Counted from the first letter of the stretch, positions 21,312-32,875 are shown. The stretch is 64,000 nucleotides of DNA from Sipunculus nudus (GCA_026874595.1 CM049312.1:76917429-76981428); one strand, 5' to 3'. Notes: generated by a model not told the origin, from the sequence alone. Numbers and translations: made by a program.

Positions 21312-23754
21312 ACCATTGCCCAGGACCATATCACTTTCTGAGGGAAAATCAGTGATTGTTTATTATGAGAATAAGAAAAAATAAGAACACGGTCTGTTTG
21401 AAAAACAACCAAAAAAAAAGAATGATCCTAATTGAGAATCTAAAAGGAATCAGTTCTTAAAATAATAACAGGTTTCAGTGACTTTTGGGTTTTAATTTGT
21501 TTGGTCTTAAGAACTTTATCTCAGAATTCATCGTCTTGGACACCATCTTAAGCCTTCTGACATTGACGATTCAGGCACAGGCCAGCTCAAGACCACTAAA
21601 ATGTGACCTTATTTGTATACTCTGCTTTCATTTGAACTCGTACTGGAAATTGGATATTGAATATCATAACATCGGCAGGTGCTGACTCTAACTCTGTCTT
21701 GGCCATGGAAGATGATGACTCATCTTGGCCTCAAAGAGCTCTGACTTGAACTTGGTCTTGCTCTGGGATGTTGGGGACTTGACAAAAAACGAGTCAGAAG
21801 AGTCACTAAAAAAATGAAGTTGCCTTTCAGTTTCTTTGATTTTCTGACCACCACATGGCAGTGCATGCACAGATGACATTGTAACACCCTGTACTCTATC
21901 AGTATAGGATCCATGTCTCTCTCATGGCCTTGTAATCACTGTGTGACGTGTGATTTGTACAGAAGAATCTGTTCGCTCAACTGTGTGTGATGTACTCTTG
22001 TAAAACGGTCCAGTGCAGTATTGTCATATCTCTACATGGACAACAACATTATATTCAAGGATGTTATGAAGATATGGAAAAGTACATCTTTTAATACTTC
22101 TTGACTGGGTTTGTTCATAGAGCTCTCTGCAGGCCTGTATCTTATCAATAAAATATATTAAAAAATATATGTAAATGATAATTCTTTCTGTTTAATGAGT
22201 CAGAGAAGTTTAAAACTTGGTTGCAGCTGATGTTCAAAGATCACATGATACTGAAAGAGTTTCTTCTTTTGCAGCTAATTACTACTGTTTATATAATAGA
22301 TGAAGTCAGGTTTTAATGATAATAGACTGCCAAAGATAAAACATTTCTGTTCAAGCTGTCATGGTGTGCTTGTCAGTGTGTCAAAACAGGATCATTTTTA
22401 AAAGATTTCCAGGCTTCACTAGGATGATTCTCTTACCCCTGCTTTATCTGGTCCAAGGAACTTAGGATTGTGTAGCTCACGGTTTCCACACTAATTAATG
22501 ATTCATATTACTATTATTAGTCATTACTGAAACGTCTATGAAAAAAAGATTTCTTGTGTAGGTCAGTCAGAGAGTGTGTAAACTCACAGCAGAACTGTAT
22601 ATAACTACTTTAATTTATTACCTTTTTTAATATTTGAATTTTACTATCTTTAGAAAATGAATTATCAGTTACAATATCATGAATTGCATTTATATTCTTA
22701 GAAATCGGGTCATAGATTAAATGACAGTGTGATTGATGATTTCATTACAATTAACAGCCCTTGAACTATTGGAGAACAAGGTCTGAAACAAAACAGAATT
22801 TTATGAGTTGATCTGCCCTTCCAAACTTTTGATATAGGGCAGGAAGATGACCTTCACTCACATCAGTTAGTGCCGGGAACCCGAGGAATACTGCAAGTTG
22901 AAAAATAGAGATAAGGCAAAAACATATCGGGGAAAAGGTTTAAAAGGACCCTGTCAAGTTACACAAGTTTAAGATAAAGGAACTGGCTAGATGGAAAGTG
23001 TACACCCAAAAGTGCAAATAAAACCCAAAATAAACACTGGAAATCTGCATTTTAAAGAATGCAAGCCTCCTCCATATTGGGGGTCCCTATTTCACAATGA
23101 TGGATGTAGAGATCATGTAATTTACATAGTTTATACATGCGCAAAATGTACTGAACTGTAGGGAAGGCACAAAGATTTAATATTCACTTCAGATATGGCT
23201 GCACTGCACAGTCCCTGGATTTGCTGATATCAAAATGGATACAGTAATAATTAGGTTCAGTGTTTCCCACATCATCCCTTTATTTTTAAGTGTCTCTTCA
23301 TTGTTCTCTTTTTTTATATAATCCTCTAATATATGATTTATTATAAAAACAATGGCAACATAAACAAGAAAAAATTAATCTTGCTTTCCATTTGACTTTG
23401 ATTCAGTAGTACAGACATCTAGTGAAGATATTTATTTAACGAGATGATCTGTTAAATTTTACGAAATGCAATATTGTGTTAAATTAGGCTTAACTTGTTG
23501 TGTTAAATTTTGCTTTACTCAAGACTTTCCTATATATATTTAACCAGAAGTCCTATAGTTTATCAAACAGTCTGTTATGACCTGTTCTGTTTGAATAATT
23601 GATTTCACTGAACTCACACAAACAACTGAAATGACACAAATAATCTCCTCATGGTAAGAGAGAACTGATGTGGGAGTTGCTTTCACCCTGGCTGTTGGAG
23701 TTTGGTCTCTAGTTTTACTAGTACTGAGACTGGTTTCCTTTCTTTGTCTTCCAG
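21312..23754 (+). other. Non-coding stretch between terminal exons 11 and 12
   Basis: AATAAA at 22147-22152. It holds the decayed exon at 22867-23021. The frames at 21485 and 21688 have no module. Confidence 0.6.
22867..23021 (+). pseudogene. Decayed terminal-exon fossil
   Basis: After a weak acceptor-like ACTCACATCAG (to 22866), the module can still be read in pieces. From 22880 the frame gives PEEYCKLKNRDKAKTYRGK. Then the frame is lost near 22938-22946. A second frame gives KDPVKLHKFKIKELARWK and ends at TAA (23019-23021). Compare NRDNAKLYRERLKQDPVKY and FKAKERARIKEY in exon 15. The phase-0 frame from the acceptor has a stop within about 14 codons. At least one frameshift and the loss of phase show it is dead. 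It is closest to the 23.8-30.8 kb subfamily. Confidence 0.68.
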
Positions 23755-23958
23755 ATGTCACACCCTGTTCTACAGGGTGTTAGTGAGACAAAGGAAGAAC
23801 TGAGAAAACGGAGACATAGAGAAAGGGCCAAGATATACCGCTTACAGATGAAACAAGACCCAGTGCGCTATCAGTTGTTTAAAGCAAAAGAACGGGCCCG
23901 GGTGAAAATGTATGCACAGCGTCTCAGACAACAAAAGAGAACGGATAAAAATGATTAA
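23755..23958 (+). CDS. Alternative terminal exon 12, basic KQDP module
   Basis: The acceptor TTTCTTTGTCTTCCAG ends at 23754; 67 residues in phase 0, then TAA. ETKEELRKRRHRERAK (11-26) is followed by IYRLQMKQDPVRYQLF (27-42), KAKERARVKMYAQR (43-56) and LRQQKR. The module starts unusually close to the splice junction (about 10 lead-in residues). The first codon is ATG, and the 11 lead-in codons include an internal CAG, so a second in-frame acceptor (CTACAG) after codon 7 is possible. Confidence 0.9.
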   Translation: MSHPVLQGVSETKEELRKRRHRERAKIYRLQMKQDPVRYQLFKAKERARVKMYAQRLRQQKRTDKND

Positions 23959-24927
23959 CTAGAAATATGCATTATCAGGGCTCCGCCATGTTGGCAGTCC
24001 TTAATGTGGGATGCTCCCCCCAAAATGTGTTTGCATTCTTTTATTCGCCCTTTACTCCCAGGTTCATTTGTGCAGAATTCCTTCAAACCTCTGTTTGCAT
24101 TCACCTAATTGACCCATATTCCAAGGTTCCTTCATGCTTTGGTGAAAGTGTATTTATGAATATTCCTGAAGCCTCTCCTGGCGCCAGATCATGTGGCGGA
24201 TCCATACCAAAATCTAATTGATTCTACCTCTGCTGATTTCCTAAATGCACTGAAGATTCTTTTCATGATTGCATGAGTTAAGTTATGAACAAAGACACAC
24301 AAACCCGCACATGAATGGGAATGATATACCTCTCCTGGTAGAGGCAATTAGATATAAGTCCTTGATGTGATTTATACCCATTATCCATTAAAAAAGGTGG
24401 CCATGAACACACAACTTGGTAGGCATCAGACATCTATACTGGACTGAAAGGGCCTACTTTGAATCATAAATCAGTGAAAACTGTACTGCAATGGATATCT
24501 ATCCCATTACAAAGTTATCACAGTATAGAGCTGGCAATCTGAACATAAGGTTATGAACAAGGAATTGATACAAAAGAATGCAATTGAATATACAAACCAA
24601 GGTATAAACCCGCATATATCGTAACCACAGGAGTGTTATGCACCTTCGCATGATTTGGGTGGCATTCTCATAACCTGGGGGAGAACTGCTCGTATGTGTG
24701 GTCAGTACGTAAACATACAGGGAGATATATCCATATGCTTTAGTTATAATAGAATCTTTTTTGCACATGTTATTATATGATAAAATTCAATATTTATTTG
24801 TTCGTCTGGCTTATTTGAAGTGCAAGTGTACTTTTGTAGGCCTCTAGGCAGTGTAAAAATAACAAAAATATTTGCATCTTCATTGTGATTTATATTGTGG
24901 TCCTTCACGTGCCAACCTTCCAGCTGC

Positions 24928-25125
24928 AGGGGTGGATCCACGTTTGGGAAAAAGGGGGTCCAACCAAGGAGGACTAATGAAAAACGTAAAAAAAAATTAG
25001 CAGGTCCGGAAAATAGGGGGTCCAGGCTGCTAAATTTTGTCTGAAACCCTTAAAAAAAGCTTGCAGCGGATGAAAAAGGGGGGGGGGGGGGGTTTGGACC
25101 ATCTGGCCCCCCTGGATCCACTTCT
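24928..25125. mobile_element. MITE-like element, copy 1
   Basis: Ends in inverted repeats: CAGGGGTGGATCCA at the left and TGGATCCACTTCTG at the right. About 198 bases, with no coding capacity and G-rich subterminal sequence on the left mirrored by CCCCCC at the right. Confidence 0.55.
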
Positions 25126-25747
25126 GAGTTGCATTTTCTTTCTGATGTTCGACGGGAAAATTATGACATGACAAGAGTATCTGTGCCTCAATTTGTTTTG
25201 AGGGGTTTCTTAACTCAACCAATTGGTTTTATAATAATATATTCAAAGTCTTTGCCGTCAAGCTGCCTCAAGCCATGTTACTGTGTATCCCCAGCAGTTG
25301 TCTACAGTCAGTATAAATTAAATAAATATATACTTTCCTAAAGAAAATTACAGACTTGTTTTCTTTTTTCTTGTGTTTAATAAAAAATTAAAAGATATTT
25401 AATGAGGGGTGAAGTGTTCAGTTTGCTTGATGCAAAATGCTTGTTGGTTTACGTCCTTTCAGAAAATTTTCACATTATTGATATGATCACTAACATTTTG
25501 AATTGAGAAAAAACAAACATTTTTGATATCAGATATCAGAATGGGCCCCTTTAATGTAGGAAAGTAAGTTTTCAGCATGTTCACTCTGGTATTGGGAACT
25601 TGAGCTTTTGAATTAATAGGCAAAAAGACACAACACTTAACAGTGAGATTGGTGTCAATATGCTACCTATACCAAAGTTGGCATATAGGGAAATAAAATA
25701 CTGGTTTTGATTTTACCCTTTCCCACCAACTTGTGACTCTTCAAATG

Positions 25748-25945
25748 CAGGGGTGGATCCAAGATTCAGGAAATGGGGGGGGGGGAGAAGAGGTGTCAAA
25801 TCAAAGATGAGTGGTGAGAAAACGTTCAGAGGTCCTCAGGTCTGGAAAAGGGTTATAGACTGCGAGAATTGGTTTGAAATCCTTAAAGTTGTAATGGCTG
25901 AAAATGGGGTGGGTCTGGACCCCCTCTGAATCTGCTATTTAATTG
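25748..25945. mobile_element. MITE-like element, copy 2 (degenerate)
   Basis: The left end CAGGGGTGGATCCA and the following AGG-AAA-GGGGG part match the 24.9 kb copy. The right end (GGACCCCCTCTGAATCTG) is decayed. Both copies keep the TCTGAAA/GTTTGAAAxCCTTAAA block in the middle. The right limit is approximate. Confidence 0.45.
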
Positions 25946-26893
25946 TGATGACTGAGTATTTAGGTTGGGTACACCTACAAAGATCTTAAGGGTAAAGCAA
26001 AAACATATTTTATTTTATATCAGATGCATAATATTAAAACCTTTTATATTTTCAACGGTAAGCCCATCATGATGACAAATTTTGATTTTGCTGACAGGAT
26101 TAAAACAAGGGCCATTCTACTCTGTAAACCAACTCTTTATACACCCAGCTATATCCTACCTCTACAATATGATGAAGCCATGGTCAGCATTTCCAGCAAA
26201 TCCTCTGTTAATACTTAACAATAAAAAAATCTTTGGTCAGTGGACCGAAATTGTGACAAATAATTAATAAAGTTGTAACTACCAGTAGGGATCCTATATG
26301 GTTTCACAATCCATGTTGAAAAATTTGCTGAGATCATGAAGAATATCATGAAACCATTGATAATATCATGTTCCTCATGTTCCTTAGACAGTAGTGAGCA
26401 CAATCTTCAGAGGATGTCCTCAACTTACAAAGGAGTTGGGACTATTATGAAAAAGAAATTCTGCTCATGGATTTTCTATGAGTATGGGAAAAGTTATTTA
26501 AAAATGAAATAAGAGCCTGACAGAAGAGTTGCACATGCAGCATGTTTTCACTGTCTCTAGAAATGTTTTAAATTGTCCACAGTTGCACCGAATCTTTTCT
26601 CCCTTTGATAAAAGTGCACATATTTGGTTGAATAAATTCCACATCTGCCTGAATATAGGAGATTCAAATTTCCACATACTTGAAGAAAAACAGTGTTAAA
26701 GGTTTTATCTATTATGAAAGGTATAAGCAAGATTTGGACAAATTCCATTCAGATTGCTGTGGAAGAAGTTGTTAAGTATCCTGGTTATGGAAGACTCGGG
26801 GATTATTATGTTGTTGTTGGTTTTGAGGTGTGTAAACCCAGGTTTATTTTGGATCATGGACACTTAGGGACAGCTTCTCTTCTGTCCTTCCAG

Positions 26894-27058
26894 GGAGCAG
26901 GCCATATCCAGGAGACCCCTGATGAGATGAGAAGGCGAAGAAACAGGGACAGGGCAAAATTGTTTCGTGAAAAATTAAAAATGGACCCAATACGATACCA
27001 AATCTATAAGGCCAGAGATCGGGCACGGAAAAGGCGGGATTACAAAAGCCAGTTTTAA
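26894..27058 (+). CDS. Alternative terminal exon 13, short basic module (KMDP)
   Basis: The acceptor TCTTCTGTCCTTCCAG ends at 26893. With 54 residues in phase 0 before TAA, it is the shortest intact exon, almost pure module: QETPDEMRRRRNRDRAK (6-22), LFREKLKMDPIRYQIY (23-38), KARDRARKRRDYK (39-51). Gln before DP is Met. The intron element GGACACTTAGGGAC (26858-26871) lies 22 bases upstream, as in exon 11. AATAAA at 27132-27137 is 74 bases after the stop. The longer frame upstream (from 26693) is intronic read-through. Confidence 0.9.
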   Translation, partial: GAGHIQETPDEMRRRRNRDRAKLFREKLKMDPIRYQIYKARDRARKRRDYKSQF

Positions 27059-28627
27059 AAGATATTCTGATAATGGTACAAATGTCGCTTTTAGTAAAGG
27101 CACAACTTGAAATGACGGAAAACACTTTAAAAATAAAACACTTGTTACATAGCTACTGTATGAACACCTGAATCTTGTTCAGTTTTCTTAATATTGATAT
27201 ATTCAATGTCAGTCATGAACACCTTATTTTAATGGTTACTGGTTTAAGACCCATTGGCTTCTACTTGTTAGCTCAACATCAGTCAAAAACTATATGTATG
27301 ATGTATGCAGTCGCCAAGCAGCTGATCAAGAAAATAATGATCAATCACTCAAACATTTGCAAGATGATTTCTGCTCTCTGGATTGACTGGGTACTTGTCG
27401 CTGGGATCGGTGCCAGTGTGTATCCTGCTTTGGGGCTGTGTATGCTGTAGCTTTCTCCAGTCACCAGTACAGATAAACATACAGCCTCTAACAGTTTCCT
27501 GCTTGGCTTGTGTGGCATCTTGTCTATCAGCTCCATCAAAATTACACTAAAGGAGTGTGCAGGGCTAAAGTCCCAGACTACAGCAACCTGTAGATGCTGG
27601 ATAAAGCAAAATTCATCTTCAGTCATTCAGTTGCCAAGTGATCACTGGAAGCCATAGCAACAAACTGGGAAAATTCCATGCAGACTGGGAGTTGGTAATT
27701 AAGGTGTGGGGCTACTGTGTGGTCAAAGAAACGATGAATTCACACATTTATAACAGGGCTTAACCTTTCTCATAAGTTTTGGTTTCCCTAGCCTTTCTCT
27801 TGGTTTGCACCCAGCTTGTAGTGTTAATGGTAGCATTGGTTCCTTGATGTATGTTGTTCTATACAAGAAGGCACTTGTGTCATTTAAAATATATTGTATA
27901 ATATTTGGTTTTTGTTGTAAAAACATAGTCTAAAATTAAACTATGGTCAAACTGAACTGTCTTATGAATATGAGCAGGATGTTAAGCTGATGACTGACCA
28001 TTCAGTCTTACCATCAGTAATTGAAAGATGTGCCTTGGTGACCTGGCACTGGAAAGAATAGAAGGCTCCTAAAGGTACATTTATTATTAATAAACATTTC
28101 CAATATTCCCATCACACAGACATCCTATCTCCAATTGACCTGATATATATTTAATTATGGTGCTGCATGTTAGTAAACACAAGTCCATGAGTGTCTGTTT
28201 ACCATAACAATATTGCATGACCAGAGACCTGATCTTGAACATGCACGACAACTACCAAACAAGGAGAAGAAGTATGAAAGAAGAAACACAGAAGAAACAT
28301 TGGTTGGAATCTTTAAACTCCTAGTGAAGTTGCTTGTTAAAGCCACCAGGTGGAGTCGCTGTTTGTTTTGCACTACTGGTCACACCTGGTGCAAATTCAT
28401 TCCAATTAAGCAGTAAGCAAATGGTTTAAGAACAAAATATTGGGCGATTCCATAATATTTAAAGAGGAAACACTCTTCTTTCAGTGTATTTACCTTACCG
28501 GGTATATGTGAATAGGTCCATCTTAGTTTTAACATAACTCAGTTATGCTAACATGGAGTAACTTTTTAAAGTTCTGATATCAGTAAATGAGGACACTTTC
28601 TCAGGCTTCTTTTCTTGTCCTTTACAG
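27059..28627 (+). other. Non-coding stretch between terminal exons 13 and 14
   Basis: No module or splice-flanked frame. A frame at 28213-28416 is basic by composition but has no QDP-like core. Confidence 0.55.
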
Positions 28628-28837
28628 AGCATCTGTCATCAGAGCCGCTCTAGTTCAGGACTGAACGTGGGAGAAATCGAAAACGAGGAGGATAGACGGA
28701 GAAAAAACAGAGAGCAGTGTAAAATGTACAGAGAAAGAATCAAGTGTGATCCAGTGAAATACAGTTTACACAAAGCAAGAGATAGGGCAAGGAAGAAACT
28801 CTTTAGAGAACAACATAAAAAAAGGAAACAGTGTTGA
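28628..28837 (+). CDS. Alternative terminal exon 14, basic module (KCDP)
   Basis: It has no early ATG, so ATG-based searches miss it. The acceptor TTTTCTTGTCCTTTACAG ends at 28627. The phase-0 frame gives 69 residues and TGA at 28835-28837. The acidic lead GEIENEED (15-22) is followed by RRRKNREQ (23-30), CKMYRERIKCDPVKYSLH (31-48), and KARDRARKKLFREQHKKRK (49-67). Gln before DP is Cys. GGACACTTTCTCAGG starts 37 bases upstream of the exon and resembles the exon 11/13 intron element. Confidence 0.87.
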   Translation, partial: SICHQSRSSSGLNVGEIENEEDRRRKNREQCKMYRERIKCDPVKYSLHKARDRARKKLFREQHKKRKQC

Positions 28838-29005
28838 AGAGGAAACATTACAGTTTAAAAAAGACACAACATAAGATTAAAAAAAGAAAGATCTGAAAAC
28901 TGAGATAAAAACTGGAAAAACATAGTGTTAAACTTTGGGTCAAATAAGACTTAGCAGATGAGAAATGTACACTTATTGCTACTAGTAGGACCTAGGGGTT
29001 AAACA

Positions 29006-29049
29006 TTACCATGACCTGTTTGGACAAGTTTTAAATCATTTGGCAGCTA

Positions 29050-29106
<57 letters not shown>

Positions 29107-29152
29107 CTTTACCATGACCTGTTTGGACAAGTTTTAAATCATTTGGCAGCTA

Positions 29153-29198
<46 letters not shown>
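29006..29198. repeat. Tandem duplication, each copy with a TA microsatellite
   Basis: A block beginning TTACCATGACCTGTTTGGAC is present twice, 103 bases apart. Each copy runs into TTTTATATA and a long TA tract (about 29054-29105 and 29157-29198). Confidence 0.85.
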
Positions 29199-29203
<5 letters not shown>

Positions 29204-29349
29204 CTCTGGGTCCTCCTACTTAGTCAGTAATAACTACCGGTAGTATTTATTGATGATGAACATGTCTTCTTAAATCCTACTATCACTTGAGGCTCTGTGC
29301 ATGGTAGAAAAAATCATTTAAATGTTATTCCCCTCTAAGTTTTCTGAGT

Positions 29350-29540
29350 TATTCCACTCTTACACACCCCCTTTGCCACCAAACTCTCCCTGGCCTGGAC
29401 ACTGTCCTCAGAGTACTTTAGTGTTGCATCCCCTCTCCCCTATTGAACCATAACAGGTTTTTTTCTCCCAGCCCATGGGTGCTGTCATTTTGCATATATA
29501 CACACTAAACCTGGATGTCACAGGTAGCCTTTGGAAATAA
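29350..29540. repeat. Dispersed repeat, copy 2 of 2
   Basis: Partner of 6560-6760, with the same order of conserved blocks and the same strong ACACACTAAA-CCTGGATGTCACA end. Confidence 0.55.
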
Positions 29541-30546
29541 TGGGTATACTGCTTGTACAAATAATGACACTAAGGACTTACAAATTAAAATGGTTGAGAT
29601 GATTCTTACTGAGGATCATCAGCTCTGCTTCAATAATTTCAAATATCTTTCCTGCGGTCTACTTCTCTCCTCATGCTAATATCAAGCTACCTCACATTGT
29701 TGACTTCATGGACCTGTACTTGAGCTTTTATCATAAGAGTACACAAACAGGCCTTACAGTACCCATAGATCCATTTGATATCAACTTGCATTTTACACTT
29801 TATTATAAAATTGTTATTTAGTACTCTTAAGTTTTTAAATTTGTACATTGAGATGTAAAACACAATTTATTAAACTACCTAGCTATATATAACTGCTGAA
29901 CCATATTGTAGTTGTACTTCCTTGAACAGCTTAACAAATATTTTCTCTTCTCAGGAATCGTGTACTTGGATGAGCTGTTGTGTCATTTGATATTATCAAA
30001 AATCATTTTAATTCGGTGGCAGCCAAGTGCTGTATGGTTTATGGTCTTCAGTTGATTCTGTTGATAAGCAATAAAAAACGATGTCCTTAAAACTTTTTTT
30101 CTTTAATTAGAGTAATTAATTATAAAATTTCTTTCCATTTTCTGCACACTTGCTTAGCATATTTCAGTTTGGAGGGATGATTTTGAACTTTCCGGTCATG
30201 TCAAAGATTATATAGTTTTATTGAATCGCCTGTATCAGAAATTTCTTAGAAGTTCTAGAAGATATCATGGCTGGCAGTGAGATGACATATACAATGAAAC
30301 ACTTGCACACATATACAGTACATAAAATTTGTTACATACCTAAGCATGACAATAACCTCAGGTTAGTCTTGGTTGAGGTTAATTTTAAAAAAGTTTTACA
30401 GTCATATTGCTATTATTTGTGCAAGGAATGCCAGAATAAACAAATGTCATCGGATCATTATATGTTGATTAAAGCCAGGTCAAAGGTCATTGGTATGAAG
30501 GGGAGGCAGGTCATATTAAGGATCATTTCCTCTTCTGTCCTTGCAG

Positions 30547-30777
30547 GGTGTTTCGTTTGACATAAATTCTGCAGGCAGTTTTCACGTTAATCCAGGGGCT
30601 TGGCAACAGGAGCAACCAACCCCAGAGGCGAGACGCAAAAGGAATAGGGATAATGCTAAACTTTATCGGGAACGCTTGAAACAGGACCCGGTAAAATACA
30701 GCCTGTTTAAAGCCAAAGAAAGGGCCAGGATTAAAGAATACAGAGAAAGAATTCAAAAGCAACCGCCACCCTCATAA
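30547..30777 (+). CDS. Alternative terminal exon 15, basic KQDP module
   Basis: The acceptor TCTTCTGTCCTTGCAG ends at 30546; 76 residues in phase 0, then TAA. PTPEARRKRNRDNAK (24-38) leads into LYRERLKQDPVKYSLF (39-54), KAKERARIKEYRER (55-68), and a Pro-rich end QPPPS. This is the canonical member of the 18-31 kb subfamily and the best living match to the fossil at 22.9 kb. The intron 38 bases upstream has GGTCATATTAAGGATC, a looser form of the GGACACTTA element. Confidence 0.92.
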   Translation, partial: GVSFDINSAGSFHVNPGAWQQEQPTPEARRKRNRDNAKLYRERLKQDPVKYSLFKAKERARIKEYRERIQKQPPPS

Positions 30778-31753
30778 TATTTAAAGACGGCATTTGGTGA
30801 CATCAGACATGAGATATAGTTAATTAGATAAACCAGACCAGATGGCAGCTTCAGATGGCAATGTTGATTCCAGAAAGTGTTAATGGTGCTTTTGGCTCGC
30901 AGTTCATTGATGACATTCTACTTGATAGTTCCAGCAGCTTGGTGGTGTAGCCCTGCATTTTCACATCAATATGTATGTGTGTTGCAGTTATTGTTTGTGA
31001 CAGCTCAGAGCTTGGGATGATATTAAAAATACCATCAGTAGATATGTATCACTGTATTATCAATAGTGGTCATCTTCATCCAACAGAGAGATGTATTCAT
31101 ATCACAGAGAAAACCTGGGAACTAAGAGTGTAGGATAACCAAGAATTATGATTGAGTTAGTTCAAGCATTCTGAATTACATGCAGTTCTTACTTGATGAG
31201 CAGAAGAAAGAACATTGTTATGTAAAAATGAGCTTATAGTGTGTCTCATATGACATCTGTAAGCAAAGCCAAAAAAAAAAGAATTTTTATGCTTGTCAGT
31301 TTTACAGAAAGTTTCACTGTGATTAATTTTTTGGATGCTAAATTCAGTTAGGCTTTGCTTTAAATATCTAATGAACAATATTGTAGTTACTTGATAAGCA
31401 GGATATTTTTCAGTTATCAGTATTCAAGAACTCTCTGCTTTATATGTCCTGGAATTTGTTACATTGATACATAGTAAGATGTGTGGTTGAAAAAAAATTT
31501 CCTTGAAATACCCATCAACACTGGATATTAAATATGTGGAACAAGGTCTTTGGCATAAATCCTGAGGAACTACTGATCATATATTTGAAAGATTGCCAAT
31601 GACTGCATTGCATGACTTCCATGATTGTTGTATAATTTGTACCATTTTCTAGCTGTCAGTGGTATACATTTGGTATATAGAAACTGTTTTCTGTACAGGA
31701 TATGGCTTTATGAGATCACTTCTGCTATTTAAACCTGGTTTTCTTCCCTGTAG
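30778..31753 (+). other. Non-coding stretch between terminal exons 15 and 16
   Basis: Nothing recognised apart from short A and T runs. Confidence 0.55.
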
Positions 31754-31972
31754 GATACTTTTGGATATAGCATGGTCACACCACATCATGGAGGCCAGAG
31801 GCCAATGAATAAACACACAGAACGCTTCCAGCGCTATGTAGAAAAGCTCAAAAGAAACCCACAGCAGTACGAGGAGTTCAAAGCAAAACGGAGAGCCACT
31901 ACCCAAGCCTGGAGAATGCAGCGCATGCTGAATAAAAAGAATACAAATGAAGATAATTCATCTCATACCTGA
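31754..31972 (+). CDS. Alternative terminal exon 16, TER-type basic module (RNP for QDP)
   Basis: The acceptor TTTCTTCCCTGTAG ends at 31753; 72 residues in phase 0, then TGA. It starts a different subfamily. There is no KRRR block; instead KHTERFQRYVEKLKRNPQQYEEF (20-42, read in two parts: KHTERFQRYVEK and LKRNPQQYEEF), then KAKRRATTQAWRMQR (43-57). The Asp of the DP pair is Asn, the only such case among intact copies. The tail is Asn- and Ser-rich. Confidence 0.88.
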   Translation, partial: DTFGYSMVTPHHGGQRPMNKHTERFQRYVEKLKRNPQQYEEFKAKRRATTQAWRMQRMLNKKNTNEDNSSHT

Positions 31973-32632
31973 AGACCCATATGTATCACTGTCAGGGAAA
32001 GACAACAAATCATTCTCGATATTAAGATGAATACCATTTCTTGAAATAGTCACTGAGGACATATGTTCTGCCAGATATGAAATCCATGAAAGGATCCATG
32101 AAATCTAAAAACCCATAAAATCTTTTTTTTTTGTGCAGTCAAAGGCCAAATCTTAATGGATTAATAATTCCTTACCATCTTTGTAGTTCCATCTATATTA
32201 AGTTTGAAAAGTGTTAAGGAGGTGTCAGTATTCATCTTTTGTCTGTTGTTTTCATGAGGAATGAGTGTGCAGAGCTAAAGCAGGATAAATTAGTAAACTA
32301 CTAAAGATATGGTTTGAACTCAGCATTCAACATGTGCAAAGACCCCTCAGAAGTGCATAAGTGTATGTTACCTTAACCTATGTGATATTAACCTTATGCC
32401 CCAGCTGTTTGATGCTGTGGTGATATTCTGAAGAATGGGCATGTATATCTGCATTATTGCAGTGAAAATTGTATTGTGTAATGATTCTGTGTAGTTGCTG
32501 TTGTTATTTTTTGGAAGGTGCGTAGTTTCCTTTTCTTGTATGGAAAGTGTACCCAATGAGACAGAGTTGGACCATCATAAAAACACTGGGTAATGCTGAA
32601 CACTGACATCATTGTTTTCTTGACCGTTCCAG
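31973..32632 (+). other. Non-coding stretch between terminal exons 16 and 17
   Basis: No exon, repeat or signal recognised. Confidence 0.55.
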
Positions 32633-32875
32633 CAGCCGTTCCAGCAACCCACCATCATGCCCATGGCTCCCCCTTATGGCTACGGAGCCAACCTACAGGA
32701 GCCACAGAAACGGAAAACCAGCACTGAGAGGGTTAAGAAATTTCTAGCTCGGCTCAAGTCTGACCCCCAACGTTACGCAGCATTCAAAGCTCGCAATAAA
32801 GCCAAACGTCTGGAGAGATTAGCGAGGAAAGCTCAAGAAGAGGAACAACAGAGATCACAAGGAAATTTCCTATAA
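32633..32875 (+). CDS. Alternative terminal exon 17, TER-type module (KSDP)
   Basis: The acceptor region has three AGs that all keep phase 0: after 32632, after 32635 (CAGCAG, a NAGNAG pair) and after 32644 (CCGTTCCAG). The product can thus differ by 1 or 4 N-terminal residues. The longest form has 80 residues. A Pro/Met-rich lead PTIMPMAPPYGYG (6-18) is followed by QKRKTSTERVKKFLARLK (25-42), SDPQRYAAFKARNKAKR (43-59) and an acidic Gln-rich end EEEQQRSQ. The stop codon abuts a 31-bp minisatellite. Confidence 0.88.
   Translation, partial: QPFQQPTIMPMAPPYGYGANLQEPQKRKTSTERVKKFLARLKSDPQRYAAFKARNKAKRLERLARKAQEEEQQRSQGNFL

Larger units (their letters stand above)
23959..26893 (+). other. Non-coding stretch between terminal exons 12 and 13
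   Basis: Holds two MITE-like copies (24928-25125 and 25748-25945) and a G-run (25078-25092). No exon detected. Confidence 0.55.
28838..30546 (+). other. Non-coding stretch between terminal exons 14 and 15
   Basis: Contains the duplicated TA-repeat block (29006-29198) and the second copy of the dispersed repeat (29350-29540). No exon found. Confidence 0.55.

Noticed and set aside
28213-28416. Basic 67-codon frame before terminal exon 14
   Set aside because: No acceptor in phase and no module. It precedes the real exon 14 and looks random.
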